64,000 nt of DNA from Acinetobacter pecorum (GCF_014837015.1 NZ_JACSPT010000001.1:94621-158620), one strand, 5' to 3'. Shown: positions 8,931 through 18,663, counted from the stretch's first letter. The notes: generated by a model not told the origin, from the sequence alone. Program-made: numbers and translations.

Positions 8931-9728
8931 ATGTCGAATTCTGCTGTCGTTGAATCAGTTGCACAAGCACTGCGTAGCGCTGAATTATCACAAACCGCGA
9001 TCACACCAATTCGCCCGGAACTTGGCGGTGAAAGTGCTGACGTAGATATCGCCTATGCCGTTCAGGAAGTGAATACCGAACGTGCTTTGTCTGAAGGTCG
9101 CCGTCTGGTCGGTCGTAAAATTGGTTTGACTTCTAAAGTCGTTCAAGCACAACTGGGTGTAGATCAGCCTGATTTTGGTATGTTGTTCGCGGATATGGCA
9201 TACGGTGACGGTGAAGCGATTCCGGCCGGCCTTCTGATTCAGCCGAAAGTTGAAGCAGAAATTGCATTGGTGATCAAAGCAGATCTAACCAAAGAAAAAC
9301 ACACTTATGCAGACATTATCAGTGCAACCGACTATGCACTTCCTGCAGTAGAAGTCGTGGATAGCCGTATTGAAAACTGGAAAATCAGTCTAATCGATAC
9401 GGTTGCTGATAACGCATCTTCAGCGGCTTTCGTATTGGGTTCACGTCCTGTGAAACTTGACAATCTTGACCTTGTAAATTGCAAAATGACCATGACTCGC
9501 GGTGAAGAAGTCGTGTCTCAAGGTATAGGTAAAGCTTGTCTTGCAAACCCATTAAATGCCGCAGTTTGGTTGGCTGACGAAATGGTACGCCGTGGTCGTC
9601 CATTACTTGCAGGTGACATCATTTTGACTGGTGCGCTTGGTCCAATGGTTGTAGCCCACGCAGGCGACGAATTCGTTGTTGAGATTGAAGGCTTTGGTTC
9701 AGTAACAGCTGCATTTGCTGCTGAATAA
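8931..9728 (+). CDS. mhpD: 2-hydroxypenta-2,4-dienoate (2-oxopent-4-enoate) hydratase
   Basis: Fumarylacetoacetate-hydrolase-fold hydratase (265 aa) that adds water to 2-hydroxypenta-2,4-dienoate to give 4-hydroxy-2-oxovalerate in meta-cleavage pathways. Family signatures include GRKIGLTSKVVQAQLGVDQPD near residue 60 and the metal-site region PKVEAEIALVI near residue 107. I place the start at ATG 8931 because AAGGAAA precedes it at proper spacing. An upstream in-frame TTG at 8910 has no ribosome-binding site. It heads mhpD-mhpF-mhpE, with 21 bp to the next gene. The mhpD name is by pathway context; DmpE/BphH-type orthologues do the same reaction. Confidence 0.92.
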   Translation: MSNSAVVESVAQALRSAELSQTAITPIRPELGGESADVDIAYAVQEVNTERALSEGRRLVGRKIGLTSKVVQAQLGVDQPDFGMLFADMAYGDGEAIPAGLLIQPKVEAEIALVIKADLTKEKHTYADIISATDYALPAVEVVDSRIENWKISLIDTVADNASSAAFVLGSRPVKLDNLDLVNCKMTMTRGEEVVSQGIGKACLANPLNAAVWLADEMVRRGRPLLAGDIILTGALGPMVVAHAGDEFVVEIEGFGSVTAAFAAE

Positions 9729-9749
9729 GAAAATATTGAGAGTACATTC

Positions 9750-10646
9750 ATGAAAAAGATTAAATGTGCAATGATCGGTCCAGGTAATATTGGTACGGAT
9801 CTGCTTTACAAATTACAACGCAGCGAATGGTTAGAACCAGTATGGATGGTGGGGATTGACCCAACTTCTGAAGGTCTTGCGCGTGCAGCGAAAATGGGTT
9901 TAAAAACGACTGCTGAAGGTGTAGATGGTCTTCTTCCTCACGTTCTTGAAGATGACATTAAAATTGCATTTGATGCAACTTCTGCATACGTACATGCTGA
10001 AAACAGCCGCAAGTTAAATGAACTTGGCGTGTTAATGATTGACTTAACACCTGCTGCAATCGGTCCATTCTGCGTACCACCTGTAAACCTTGAAGCATTG
10101 CTTGAACAAGGTGAAGTGCCAAACGTAAACATGGTGACATGTGGTGGTCAGGCAACAATTCCGATGGTTGCTGCAATTTCACGTGTTCAACCTGTTGAAT
10201 ATGGTGAAATCATTGCAACTGTATCTACAAAATCTGTAGGTCCAGGTACACGTAAAAACATCGACGAATTCACACGTACAACTGCTGACGCAATTGAACA
10301 AGTGGGTGGCGCGAAACAAGGTAAAGCGATCATCATTATTAACCCGGCTGAGCCACCGTTAATGATGCGTGACACTGTTCACTGTCTCGTTAAAGGCGAG
10401 CCGGATCAAGCAGCGATTACTGAATCTGTTCACTCGATGATCCTCGAGGTTCAAAAATATGTACCAGGTTACAAACTTGTGAATGGTCCAGTATTTGATG
10501 GTAACCGTGTTTCTATCTTCCTAGAAGTAGAAGGTTTAGGTGACTTCTTACCTAAATATGCAGGTAACCTTGACATTATGACTGCAGCAGCTGCACGTAC
10601 AGCAGAAATGTTTGCAGAACGTGTTTTAAACGCAGCTGAAGCTTAA
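9750..10646 (+). CDS. mhpF: Acetaldehyde dehydrogenase (acylating)
   Basis: CoA-dependent NAD+ acetaldehyde dehydrogenase (298 aa) converts acetaldehyde, released by the aldolase MhpE, into acetyl-CoA. The N-terminal Rossmann motif is GPGNIGTDL at residues 10-18. The catalytic cysteine lies in [12 protein letters not shown] near residue 130. MhpF and MhpE normally form a channelling complex, consistent with the 11-bp gap to mhpE. Codons in this gene and the next are strongly biased to a small set (GGT, CGT, GCA, GTA), suggesting high expression when induced. Confidence 0.95.
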   Translation: MKKIKCAMIGPGNIGTDLLYKLQRSEWLEPVWMVGIDPTSEGLARAAKMGLKTTAEGVDGLLPHVLEDDIKIAFDATSAYVHAENSRKLNELGVLMIDLTPAAIGPFCVPPVNLEALLEQGEVPNVNMVTCGGQATIPMVAAISRVQPVEYGEIIATVSTKSVGPGTRKNIDEFTRTTADAIEQVGGAKQGKAIIIINPAEPPLMMRDTVHCLVKGEPDQAAITESVHSMILEVQKYVPGYKLVNGPVFDGNRVSIFLEVEGLGDFLPKYAGNLDIMTAAAARTAEMFAERVLNAAEA

Positions 10647-10657
10647 GGAGTTACCAC

Positions 10658-11677
10658 ATGTCTAAAATTATTATTAATGATATGACTTTACGTGATGGTA
10701 TGCATCCAATGCGCCATCAAACTACACCTGAGCAAATGGTTGCGATTGCAACTGCACTTGATGACGCGGGTGTACCGTTAATCGAAGTGACACATGGTGA
10801 TGGTCTTGGCGGTAACTCTGTAAACTACGGTTTTGCAGCAGCAACTGACGAAGAATACCTGAAAGCGGTGATTCCAAACCTTAAACAAGCGAAAGTATCT
10901 GCACTTTTACTTCCTGGTATTGGTACAGTTGATCATTTGAAAATGGCACATGACGTTGGTGTAACAACGATTCGTGTTGCAACACATTCAACTGAAGCAG
11001 ATGTATCTGAACAGCATATTACTGCTGCACGTAAATTGGGTATGGACACTGTGGGCTTCTTGATGATGGCGCACATGGCTTCTCCAGAAAAATTGCTTGA
11101 AGAAGCACAAAAAATGGTGTCATACGGTGCAAACTGTGTGTATGTAACTGACTCTGCAGGTTACATGTTGCCACAAGACGTGACTGATCGCGTTGGTATT
11201 CTACGTGAAAACCTTGGTTCTGATATCGAAATCGGTTTCCACGGTCACCATAACCTAGGTATGGGTGTTGCGAACTCTGTTTCAGCAGTACAAGCAGGTG
11301 CAACTCGTGTTGACTTGGCCTCAGCAGGTCTTGGCGCAGGTGCGGGTAACACGCCACTTGAATTGTTTGTTGCGGTAGCGAACCGTATGCAACTTGAAAC
11401 AGGTGTTGACTTGTTTAAGGTGCAGGACGTTGCAGAAGACCTCATCATTCCAATGATGACGCATCAAATTCGTGCGGACCGTGATGCGGCGACTTTAGGT
11501 TATGCGGGTGTTTATTCTTCATTCCTATTGTTTGCAAAACGTGCTGAAGCGAAATATGGCGTATCTGCGCGTGAAATCCTGATGGAACTTGGTCGCCGTG
11601 GTACGGTTGGCGGTCAGGAAGACATGATTGAAGATTTAGCTTTGACGATGTCTAAAGCACGTGAATTACAAGCTTAA
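10658..11677 (+). CDS. mhpE: 4-hydroxy-2-oxovalerate aldolase
   Basis: Class II (metal-dependent) HMGL-like TIM-barrel aldolase (339 aa) cleaving 4-hydroxy-2-oxovalerate to pyruvate and acetaldehyde. The N-terminus has [11 protein letters not shown] (residues 10-20), carrying the metal-binding Asp and substrate-binding Arg. [15 protein letters not shown] near residue 195 carries the metal-binding histidines. The C-terminal DmpG-type communication domain, which contacts the dehydrogenase, is present ([17 protein letters not shown]). The start has AAGGAG upstream. It is the last gene of mhpDFE and is followed by an intrinsic terminator. Confidence 0.96.
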   Translation: MSKIIINDMTLRDGMHPMRHQTTPEQMVAIATALDDAGVPLIEVTHGDGLGGNSVNYGFAAATDEEYLKAVIPNLKQAKVSALLLPGIGTVDHLKMAHDVGVTTIRVATHSTEADVSEQHITAARKLGMDTVGFLMMAHMASPEKLLEEAQKMVSYGANCVYVTDSAGYMLPQDVTDRVGILRENLGSDIEIGFHGHHNLGMGVANSVSAVQAGATRVDLASAGLGAGAGNTPLELFVAVANRMQLETGVDLFKVQDVAEDLIIPMMTHQIRADRDAATLGYAGVYSSFLLFAKRAEAKYGVSAREILMELGRRGTVGGQEDMIEDLALTMSKARELQA

Positions 11678-11695
11678 TGGCTTGAAGTTGATGTG

Positions 11696-11725
11696 AAAAA
11701 AAGCGTCCGAAAGGGCGCTTTTTTA
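11696..11725 (+). terminator. Intrinsic terminator after mhpE
   Basis: AAGCGTCC/GGGCGCTT (11701-11708 with 11713-11720) with a GAAA tetraloop and one U-G wobble is flanked by A6 and T6, 19 bp after the mhpE stop. It closes the mhpDFE unit and separates it from the porin gene. Confidence 0.9.
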
Positions 11726-11797
11726 TTGCTTCCAGCATTGCCATCCCTAAGAGTTGGATGATTATTGGAGAACTTTTTCTTCAATGAGCGGTGATGC

Positions 11798-11965
11798 CTA
11801 TGCCGCGGTCAAATGAGATGGCCGGTCGAAGTTTAAGTAAATCCATACTGGTTCAGCAAGGCTCAATAATGCCATCAGTAAAGAATAGCCAGCCTTGAAC
11901 TCAAAAGTAGGAATGCTATAGCCAGGACCACAACAGCTAAATGTCGTTTGAGATGCAATAAGGTA
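11798..11965 (-). pseudogene. Degenerate fragment of a DMT/EamA-type permease
   Basis: In the roughly 800-bp gap between mhpE and the porin, the minus strand has one open frame ending at a TAG (11798-11800). It reads AGYSLLMALLSLAEPVWIY then LNFDRPSH. This resembles the conserved late-transmembrane segment of EamA permeases (the LLEPVWAxL...E.PS pattern). No start codon, upstream helices or complete domain are present, so at most it is a remnant. It does not look like a recent duplicate of the intact permease at 22040. The call rests on a short motif and could be chance. Confidence 0.3.
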
Positions 11966-12479
11966 AGTCCTCATTCATGTTTTTATTATAAATTTTGAGC
12001 TGTATTGATATCTTTGTTGAACTTGGCATGAAGAAGAAATATTCGTAGATAAAATATTTATTTTTGGATATTTAAATCAAAATGTTGAGGAGTTGAAAGA
12101 GAGATCTAGCGAGTTATATTTGGATATTAGTAATATATTAAAACGATAGCATGAGATATTATTTTTATTAAACTTTATTTATTAAAAATAATTCTGATAA
12201 TTTCCTTAAACATAAAAACGATAAATAAAAACTAATATTTTAAAGTTTTTTAAAAATTTGCTCTTATTAATAGAAGAAACAAAAAATTGAATTAAATGTC
12301 TGGTCAAATTTTTATTTTTATTAATCGCTTTAAAATCTAAGAGATTTATCGCTTAAATAGGACTCGGTAATATGAAGAGTCAAAGGGGGAAAACTTTAAT
12401 ACTGTGGTCGGATTTTTTATTGAAATTGACTTACGCATGATGGCGGCATGGATTTTATCTGCTGAATGGGGAACTCATC
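11966..12479 (+). promoter_or_regulatory. AT-rich intergenic region upstream of the porin
   Basis: About 510 bp, very AT-rich, with no open frame of note. A short inverted pair GACTC/GAGTC (near 12361-12381) lies about 100 bp before the porin start and could be part of its control region. I see no convincing -35/-10 pair. Confidence 0.3.
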
Positions 12480-13751
12480 ATGCATCGTCACAATTTATGG
12501 ATAGCAATACTTGCTGCGACAGCAACTTTAGGGACAACTGCAACGAATGCAGATTTTATTGACGACAGCAATGTTCAACTGAAGTTTAAAAATTTCTATT
12601 TAGACCGCCAATATCAGGATAATTATTCGGCACGTAACTGGGGTTCATGGTCGCAAGGTATAACGCTGGATGCCAAGTCTGGCTATCATGATATCGGTGC
12701 GGGGGTGCAGGTCGGGGCTGACGTTCTGGTTCAGCATGCAGTCAAACTTAAAGCTCGTGATCGCAATCCAGACTGGGTTTTACCGCATGATGGCAAGAAA
12801 TCAAAAGACCATTTCGGTAAAATTGGTGCAACGTTGAAAGCCAGAATTTCACAGACTGAATTAAAAGTAGGGGAGTTACTTCCGGTATCTCCTGTTCTGG
12901 TATTCGATCCATCGCGTCAGTTATTAACGACTTATAACGGTGCCTGGTTAGAATCCAAAGAGATTAAAGATACTAAACTGACTTTGGCGTATGTGGATAA
13001 AATCAATAACCGTTACGACAATCAGTTCCGTGATTTAACCTTGTTTGCGCCTGCTAGAGGCAAAAACTATTACGATAATGGTGAAGCTTCTGACGGTATG
13101 TGGATTGCAGGTGTAGACCATCAGCTCAGCAAAGAAGTGGGCGCAAGTTACTGGTATGCCGATGTTCAGGACATTTACCAGCAGCATTATCTGGGCCTGA
13201 GTTATAAAACCCAGTTGGGTGAAAAAACCAGATTAGACAGCAATGTCCGTTATTTCAATAACTCTGAATCTGGCGATAAGCTATATGGTGAGATCGACAA
13301 TCAGGCCTTATCTGCAGCTGCAAAAGTGAATCATGGTGCACATACCGTCGGTGTGGGTTACCAGCAAATGTTTGGTAATAGCGCATTCCCGACGTTAGGT
13401 GGCTGGGTGCCACAGCCTTATCTGGCGAACTGGGGAGTAGCAACCTTTACTGCACCAGAAGAAAAATCATGGAACGTTTCTTATGGCTATGACTTCTCTG
13501 AAGTCGGTTTGAAGGGCCTGAATGCTACAGCGATTTATTTTAAAGGATACGATCAGAAAGGTACTGGGGCCTATCAAGGTCAGAACTTCAATACCGATGA
13601 GGTGAATGCGATCATCAACTACACTGTGCCAGAAGGTAAGTTAAAAGGTTTAGGCGTACAGGGGATGTATATTGATGTGAATTTTGCCAATCCGGCAAAA
13701 CCAGATCTGCAGGAATACCGCGTGGCCACCACTTATACCTATAAATTCTAA
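12480..13751 (+). CDS. OprD-family outer-membrane porin
   Basis: A 423-residue outer-membrane protein with a Sec signal peptide (MHRHNLWIAILAATATLGTTATNA, cleavage near residue 24). OprD-family hallmarks follow: DDSNVQLKFKNFYLDRQY at the mature N-terminus and the terminal aromatic strand ATTYTYKF ending in phenylalanine for BAM recognition. Occupying the gap between mhpE and mhpC, it most likely admits the cluster's aromatic acid substrate, as OprD/OpdK-type channels do for carboxylates. GGGGA precedes the ATG. It is flanked by terminators on both sides and so is probably monocistronic. Confidence 0.9.
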   Translation: MHRHNLWIAILAATATLGTTATNADFIDDSNVQLKFKNFYLDRQYQDNYSARNWGSWSQGITLDAKSGYHDIGAGVQVGADVLVQHAVKLKARDRNPDWVLPHDGKKSKDHFGKIGATLKARISQTELKVGELLPVSPVLVFDPSRQLLTTYNGAWLESKEIKDTKLTLAYVDKINNRYDNQFRDLTLFAPARGKNYYDNGEASDGMWIAGVDHQLSKEVGASYWYADVQDIYQQHYLGLSYKTQLGEKTRLDSNVRYFNNSESGDKLYGEIDNQALSAAAKVNHGAHTVGVGYQQMFGNSAFPTLGGWVPQPYLANWGVATFTAPEEKSWNVSYGYDFSEVGLKGLNATAIYFKGYDQKGTGAYQGQNFNTDEVNAIINYTVPEGKLKGLGVQGMYIDVNFANPAKPDLQEYRVATTYTYKF

Positions 13752-13766
13752 TATCAGCGTATTTTC

Positions 13767-13795
13767 AAGGCAGTCAGTTTTCTGGCTGCCTTTAA
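13767..13795 (+). terminator. Intrinsic terminator after the porin gene
   Basis: An 11-bp stem (AAGGCAGTCAG with CTGGCTGCCTT, one wobble) with a TTTT loop starts 15 bp after the porin stop. The T-tract is short (TTTAATGTTT), so efficiency may be partial. Confidence 0.65.
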
Positions 13796-13888
13796 TGTTT
13801 AAGAAACCAATTAAAGCCTTAAATTTAGTAGGGTTTATTTTAAATTAATAATTAAAACAATGACTTAAATTATATCTATTTTATAGGG

Positions 13889-13919
13889 TGCAATCGAAAT
13901 TTTGTATCAGTTGATTGCA
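13889..13919. promoter_or_regulatory. Inverted repeat upstream of mhpC, candidate operator
   Basis: TGCAATC (13889-13895) and GATTGCA (13913-13919) are perfect inverted half-sites with a 17-bp spacer, 110-140 bp before the mhpC start. The layout fits a dimeric regulator site, plausibly for the pathway regulator, but no experimental motif is known to me for it. Confidence 0.35.
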
Positions 13920-14029
13920 GTTGAGCGGTTAATATAAGGGTGTACACAAGTCATTTTAATGAGTCAACTTGACGTGGCGTTCTTGAAAATAGAGGGACAC
14001 GCAAGCTAAAGACTGTAAGAGGAAGCAAT

Positions 14030-14890
14030 ATGAGCACTGTTCAAATCCCTGACTATCAAACAGATCCATTCTTTGGCTTAGAAGACAAATGGATTGAAAC
14101 CGCTGAAGGTGAGTTGACCCATTACCACGAAATTGGTGAAGGTACACCAATTCTGTTTTTGCACGGTTCAGGTACAGGTGTATCGGCTGCAGCGAACTGG
14201 TGGTTGAACCTGCCTTCAATTGGTGAACAAGCACGTTGTATCGCAATTGACACGATTGGCTATGGTCAGACAGTGGTTGCTCCAGGTACACAATATGGTA
14301 TCCGCGCATGGGTAGACCATGCGATCCGGACTTTAGATGCGTTAGGTATCGAAAAAACCTGGCTGGTGGGTAACTCTTTAGGTGGCTGGTTGGCATTCCA
14401 GTTGGCACTGGATTATCCAGAGCGTGTACTCGGTATCGTATCTATGGGTACGGGCGGCGCAAAACAGACTGCTGCATTGAAAGCACATGCAAACCCAGTT
14501 CTTACAGAAGAAGGGATCAAGAAAACCCTGTCTATGTTCGTAGTGAACAAAGACCTGATTACAGATGAACTGGTAAAAGTACGTTTTGCTTCAGCAGCAA
14601 ATGACTATGCTTCAAACCGTTTGATGGATGTGGTAGGCGCACGTGACCGTGACCGTTTTGAATTCCCGCTCGACTTTGAGAAAATGAAAGACATCACTGT
14701 GCCAGTACTATTGATTCACGGTACGCAAGACGTAGTAATTCCAGTATCCCGTACATGGGATATCTTGAATGTGGTACCAAATGCTGATGCGCACATCTTC
14801 AGCCAATGTGGTCACTGGTCTCAAGTTGAAAAATCAGATGAATTCAACACTGTAATCAAAAACTACCTGGCTGTTCACGGCGTAAAATAA
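14030..14890 (+). CDS. mhpC: 2-hydroxy-6-oxonona-2,4-dienedioate hydrolase (meta-cleavage product hydrolase)
   Basis: Alpha/beta-hydrolase (286 aa) that hydrolyses the C-C bond of the ring-fission product made by MhpB. It releases 2-hydroxypentadienoate and succinate (or fumarate from the cinnamate branch). The oxyanion-hole motif is HGSGTGVSA near residue 43. The nucleophile elbow is GNSLGGW near residue 114, the acid is in GTQDVVIP near residue 236, and the catalytic His is in CGHWSQVE near residue 263. AAGAGGAAG precedes the ATG. It stands apart from mhpDFE, between the porin and the regulator, and has its own terminator. Confidence 0.93.
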   Translation: MSTVQIPDYQTDPFFGLEDKWIETAEGELTHYHEIGEGTPILFLHGSGTGVSAAANWWLNLPSIGEQARCIAIDTIGYGQTVVAPGTQYGIRAWVDHAIRTLDALGIEKTWLVGNSLGGWLAFQLALDYPERVLGIVSMGTGGAKQTAALKAHANPVLTEEGIKKTLSMFVVNKDLITDELVKVRFASAANDYASNRLMDVVGARDRDRFEFPLDFEKMKDITVPVLLIHGTQDVVIPVSRTWDILNVVPNADAHIFSQCGHWSQVEKSDEFNTVIKNYLAVHGVK

Positions 14891-14905
14891 GTTTGATACA
14901 GTTTT

Positions 14906-14937
14906 AAAAAAAGGATGGCTCGGCCATCCTTTTTTAT
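14906..14937 (+). terminator. Intrinsic terminator after mhpC
   Basis: AAGGATGGC/GCCATCCTT (14911-14919 with 14923-14931), a 3-nt loop and a T6 run lie 21 bp past the mhpC stop. The roughly 270 bp that follow (to 15210) are AT-rich and hold no gene I can support. Confidence 0.93.
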
Positions 14938-15210
14938 ACGTTATATATTCAACGCACCGTATATAAATGAATATGATTCTCATTCACCAAAGTGGGTTCG
15001 AAAAAATCATGATTTTTAGATACTTGTTGAATTTAAACCGAGAAAAACCTGAATTAAGTTTTATTAGACTTAAGTTGTAAACGGAGCACATTTAGAGTGA
15101 AAAAGATGCATGATTGGACGGGGCTAAACTATAAACTTAAGTACTCGCCAAGCAGTCCTTATCAAAAAATAGAATTAAAAATAAATCTTTAAGCAAAAAA
15201 TAATAAAACG

Positions 15211-15251
15211 AAAAAAGCATATGTCTACCAAAATTCGAATGACATATGCTT
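15211..15251 (-). terminator. Intrinsic terminator of the hcaR-like gene
   Basis: On the minus strand AAGCATATGTC/GACATATGCTT forms an 11-bp stem (15241-15251 with 15215-15225) followed by a T6 run, 15 bp after the LysR stop codon. Confidence 0.85.
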
Positions 15252-15265
15252 AACCAAGAAGGAGT

Positions 15266-16174
15266 TTAATTCTGTTCGTTGCGGTTAATATCGAGATAGA
15301 ACACCCGGGTCAGAAGCTCAAGAAATTTGCTGACTGCATAGGATTTATTGTTTTTGTGGTAACTGACATACAGGTCCAAATATGGCAGCTCTACGTCCAG
15401 AGGGCGAATCACAGTATTTTCCATAGTCAGCGGTGCGATATAACCAGGTAAAATCGTGCACCCCAATCCGATACCGATCGAGTTGATATTAAACAGGATA
15501 TTGTCAGCTTTTTGGACAATATTAAGTTCAATGCCGTTAGCCTTGGCAAAATCCAAAATTGTATGGTGCAAGGTAAAAGACTGCTCTGCTGATGGAATGA
15601 TAAAATCAATACCATTCAATGCCTTAACTGGAATACGGTCATATTTTGCCAGCGGATGGTCTTTGGGTAGCAGGAAAATCAGCGGTTCACGAATCACGAA
15701 CTGACTTTCAATTTCATCGCTATTGAAATTATGACGGGTAAAGGTCAGATCCAGATCACCTTTTTTTAACAGGCGCATTTGCTCATTGTTGTTCAGACTG
15801 AGCAGTTCAATTTTTAAATCCGGATTCTGCACCCGCAGATTAGGCAAGATATACGGGAAAATTTTCATTTCGGCTACTGGAACAAAGCCAATCCGGAGCA
15901 TTTGCTGCTTGGCCTGTGACACCTGACGCGCCATGGCAACGGCCTTGTCTGCTTGTGCCAGGGTCAGGCGAGCCTGTTCCAGGAATACGGCACCTTCTTC
16001 GGTCAGCTCCACTTTACGTTTGGTTCGGTTCAACAGCTTTACGCCGACGTCTTCTTCCAGGTCCTTGATTTGCTGGCTAAGAGAGGGTTGAGCCGTATAA
16101 AGTTTAAGTGCGGCCTTGCTAAAGTTCAGTTCTTCAGCAACGGTAATAAAGTAGCGGAGGTGTCGTAATTCCAT
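15266..16174 (-). CDS. hcaR: LysR-family regulator, HcaR-like
   Basis: LysR-type transcription factor (302 aa). The N-terminal winged helix (MELRHLRYFITVAEELNFSKAALKLYTAQPSLSQQI...) occupies residues 1-60, and the effector-binding periplasmic-binding-protein-like domain covers about 90-295. The N-terminus and the stretch RKVELTEEG...IGFVPVAEMKIFPYILP resemble E. coli HcaR, which activates the hca operon in response to phenylpropionate or cinnamate. It is divergent from hcaE across a 278-bp gap, the classical arrangement for a LysR activator of the adjacent operon. The gene name is by this similarity and context. Confidence 0.82.
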   Translation of the reverse strand: MELRHLRYFITVAEELNFSKAALKLYTAQPSLSQQIKDLEEDVGVKLLNRTKRKVELTEEGAVFLEQARLTLAQADKAVAMARQVSQAKQQMLRIGFVPVAEMKIFPYILPNLRVQNPDLKIELLSLNNNEQMRLLKKGDLDLTFTRHNFNSDEIESQFVIREPLIFLLPKDHPLAKYDRIPVKALNGIDFIIPSAEQSFTLHHTILDFAKANGIELNIVQKADNILFNINSIGIGLGCTILPGYIAPLTMENTVIRPLDVELPYLDLYVSYHKNNKSYAVSKFLELLTRVFYLDINRNEQN

Positions 16175-16452
16175 GTCATCAACCCAAAGAGTAATCCAAA
16201 AAATGTCTTACTATAATTTCATCAAAGTATAATCTATAAATAACTATGTCGTGAAGATTATTTTGCCATTCATAAACTAAATGCTCTGAAAGGATTAATG
16301 GATGTTTTAATATAAAAATCCACGTCCTTAATAATTGCTTTAAGCTATTAATTGAAACAAAAAAAATATTTCCCCAAATCCCGCCTAAAATCCATTATCC
16401 ATTCGAATTGAGTCTATTTACTTTGTGCCTTGATGGGTCACAGGAGATTTTC
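16175..16452. promoter_or_regulatory. Divergent hcaR/hcaE control region
   Basis: A 278-bp AT-rich gap between the LysR gene and hcaE. Two TATAAT hexamers on the plus strand (16212-16217 and 16228-16233) lie close to the regulator's start. A LysR site is expected here, but I could not single out a T-N11-A box with confidence. AGGAG (16442-16446) is the ribosome-binding site that sets the hcaE start. Confidence 0.45.
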
Positions 16453-17820
16453 ATGAGTGGAAAAATTGATGTGCGTGAAATCGACGCTTTAGTCGATGCA
16501 CAAAATGGACGTATCACTCCATCTATTTATACAGATCCAGATATTTACGAATTAGAACTTGAACGCGTTTTCGGCCGTACCTGGTTGTTCCTTTGTCATG
16601 AGAGCCAGATTCCTAAGGCTGGTGACTTTTTCAACACCTACATGGGTGAAGATCCGATCATCGTGGCACGTCAAAAAGATGGCTCAATCAAAGCATTCTT
16701 AAACCAGTGCCGTCACCGCTCAATGCGTGTGAGCTTCGCAGACTGTGGGAATACACGTGCATTCACATGCCCGTACCACGGCTGGTCTTACGGTATTGAC
16801 GGTTCTTTAAAAGACATCCCGCTTGAAGAGCGTGCTTACCCACAAGGCGCATGTAAAGAGCAATGGGGTCTGGTGGAAGTTAACCGTGTTAAATCATACA
16901 AAGGCCTGATATTCGGATGCTGGGATGAAACAACTCCAGATCTAGAAGAATACATGGGCGATATCGCCTGGTACCTAGATGGCGTTGTTGACCGTCGTCC
17001 AGGTGGTACAGAAATCATCGGTGGTGTCCACAAGTGGGAAATCGAGTGTAACTGGAAATTTGCAGCTGAACAGTTCGCATCTGACCAATACCACGCATTG
17101 TTCTCTCACGCATCTGCAATTCAAGTGCTTGGTGCGAAACCAGACGACGAATCATCTAAGAAATTAGGTGCTGCGCAAACTGCTCGTCCTGTTTGGGAAA
17201 CTGCCAAAGATGCAATCCAGTACGGTTCACGTGGCCATGGTTCAGGCTTCTTCTTCACAGAGAAACCAGACGCAAACGTTTGGGTTGACGGTGAAGTGGC
17301 TAACTACTTCCGTGAAACTTACGAAGAAGTAAAAGAGCGCCTAGGCGAGACTCGTGCACTGCGTCTTGCAGGTCACAACACCATGTTCCCAACATTGTCT
17401 TGGTTGAACGGTACTGCAACACTTCGCGTATGGCACCCACGTGGTCCAAACAAAACTGAAGTTTGGGCATTCTGTATTGCGGACGCTGAAGCATCTCAAG
17501 AAGTGAAGGAAGCATTTGAACGTTCTGCAACACGTGCTTTTGGTCCTGCTGGTTTCCTAGAGCAAGATGACTCTGAGAACTGGATCGAGATTCAAAAAGT
17601 TTTACGTGGTTACAAAGCGCGTCAAAACAAACTCATTATGGAAATGGGTAAAGGTAACGAGAAAGTACGTGAAGATGGTATCCCAGGTATCACCAACTAC
17701 ATTTTCTCTGAAACTGCAGCACGTGGTATGTACCGCCGCTGGGCAGATTTATTGATCCATGAAAAATGGGAAGACGTGGAAAAAGCGGCTGACGAATATG
17801 AGAAGGAGCTTATGAAATGA
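16453..17820 (+). CDS. hcaE: 3-phenylpropionate/cinnamate dioxygenase, alpha subunit
   Basis: Large subunit (455 aa) of the Rieske non-haem-iron oxygenase that cis-dihydroxylates the ring of 3-phenylpropionate or cinnamate. The Rieske [2Fe-2S] ligands are C86-x-H88 and C106-x2-H109 (CRHRS...CPYHGW). The mononuclear iron site has DQYHALFSH near residue 205. The sequence tracks E. coli HcaE closely along its length (453 aa there). ATG 16453 is chosen because AGGAG precedes it and the next residues match the family. The in-frame codon at 16408 lacks a ribosome-binding site. Its stop overlaps the hcaF start by 4 bp (ATGA). Confidence 0.96.
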   Translation: MSGKIDVREIDALVDAQNGRITPSIYTDPDIYELELERVFGRTWLFLCHESQIPKAGDFFNTYMGEDPIIVARQKDGSIKAFLNQCRHRSMRVSFADCGNTRAFTCPYHGWSYGIDGSLKDIPLEERAYPQGACKEQWGLVEVNRVKSYKGLIFGCWDETTPDLEEYMGDIAWYLDGVVDRRPGGTEIIGGVHKWEIECNWKFAAEQFASDQYHALFSHASAIQVLGAKPDDESSKKLGAAQTARPVWETAKDAIQYGSRGHGSGFFFTEKPDANVWVDGEVANYFRETYEEVKERLGETRALRLAGHNTMFPTLSWLNGTATLRVWHPRGPNKTEVWAFCIADAEASQEVKEAFERSATRAFGPAGFLEQDDSENWIEIQKVLRGYKARQNKLIMEMGKGNEKVREDGIPGITNYIFSETAARGMYRRWADLLIHEKWEDVEKAADEYEKELMK

Positions 17821-18335
17821 GTCAAATCAGCTTAGAACTTCATCATCAAATTAGCCAGTTCCTTTACCGTGAAGCAAAGCTGCTTGACGACTGGAAATTC
17901 CGCGAATGGTTGGACACGTTAGCTGAAGACATTTCTTACACGCTACGTACCACACCAAACGCACAAACCCGTGACCGTCGTCGTTCAGTTGAACCACCTA
18001 CCACTTGGGTGTTCAATGATACGAAAGATCTTTTAGAGCGTCGTGTGGCTCGTCTTGAGACCGGTATGGCTTGGGCTGAAGAGCCTCCGTCACGTACAAC
18101 TCATATGGTTTCTAACGTGATTGTTGAAGCCACTGAAGTTGAAGGCGAATATGACGTGTACGTAACGTACCTGTTGTACCGCACGCAAAAAGAGAAAGAC
18201 GTCGTGATTTACTGTGGTAAACGTCATGACAAGATCCGTAAAGTTGAGGGTGGCCTAGGCTTCCAGATTTTCAACCGTAAGATCATGCTTGACCAAGTTA
18301 CTTACAGTTCACATAACCTGAGTGTGTTCTTCTAA
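17817..18335 (+). CDS. hcaF: 3-phenylpropionate/cinnamate dioxygenase, beta subunit
   Basis: Small subunit (172 aa, same length as E. coli HcaF) of the ring-hydroxylating dioxygenase. It has the NTF2-like fold expected to assemble as alpha3beta3 with HcaE. Family features include [20 protein letters not shown] near residue 20 and [15 protein letters not shown] near residue 58. It has no catalytic metal site of its own. It overlaps hcaE at its start and hcaC at its stop (TAATG), showing tight translational coupling. Confidence 0.95.
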   Translation: MSQISLELHHQISQFLYREAKLLDDWKFREWLDTLAEDISYTLRTTPNAQTRDRRRSVEPPTTWVFNDTKDLLERRVARLETGMAWAEEPPSRTTHMVSNVIVEATEVEGEYDVYVTYLLYRTQKEKDVVIYCGKRHDKIRKVEGGLGFQIFNRKIMLDQVTYSSHNLSVFF

Positions 18336-18661
18336 TGAATAAGATTTTTGTATGCCAAGTTGACGAATTAGACGAAGGCGAAGCATTGAAAGTAGATTGT
18401 GGCGTAAACGGTATCGATGCGCTGGCAGTATTCAACAACGGTGGTGAGTTCTTTGCAATGAACGACCGTTGCTCACACGGTAACGCTTCAATGTCTGAAG
18501 GTTATCTGGAAGATGACGGTACTGTTGAATGTCCACTTCATGCAGCACGTTTCTGTTTAAAAACAGGTCAAGCACTTTGCTTACCAGCGACTGATCCAAT
18601 CCAGACTTTCCCAGTGATTGTTGAAGATGGTCAATTGTTTGTAGAGATGGCAGGAGAGTAA
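18335..18661 (+). CDS. hcaC: Rieske ferredoxin component of the dioxygenase
   Basis: Rieske-type ferredoxin (108 aa) that carries electrons from the reductase HcaD to the oxygenase HcaEF. The cluster ligands are in CSHGNASM (C-x-H) and CPLHAA (C-x2-H), 17 residues apart, exactly the Rieske spacing. The ATG shares its A with the hcaF stop codon. The next gene, hcaB, starts 2 bp after its stop. Confidence 0.95.
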   Translation: MNKIFVCQVDELDEGEALKVDCGVNGIDALAVFNNGGEFFAMNDRCSHGNASMSEGYLEDDGTVECPLHAARFCLKTGQALCLPATDPIQTFPVIVEDGQLFVEMAGE

Positions 18662-18663
18662 TC

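Noticed and set aside
14961..14990. Fur-box-like stretch TGAATATGATTCTCATTC
   Set aside because: It lies between convergent gene ends with no start codon nearby on either strand that it could control, and the match is imperfect in AT-rich DNA.
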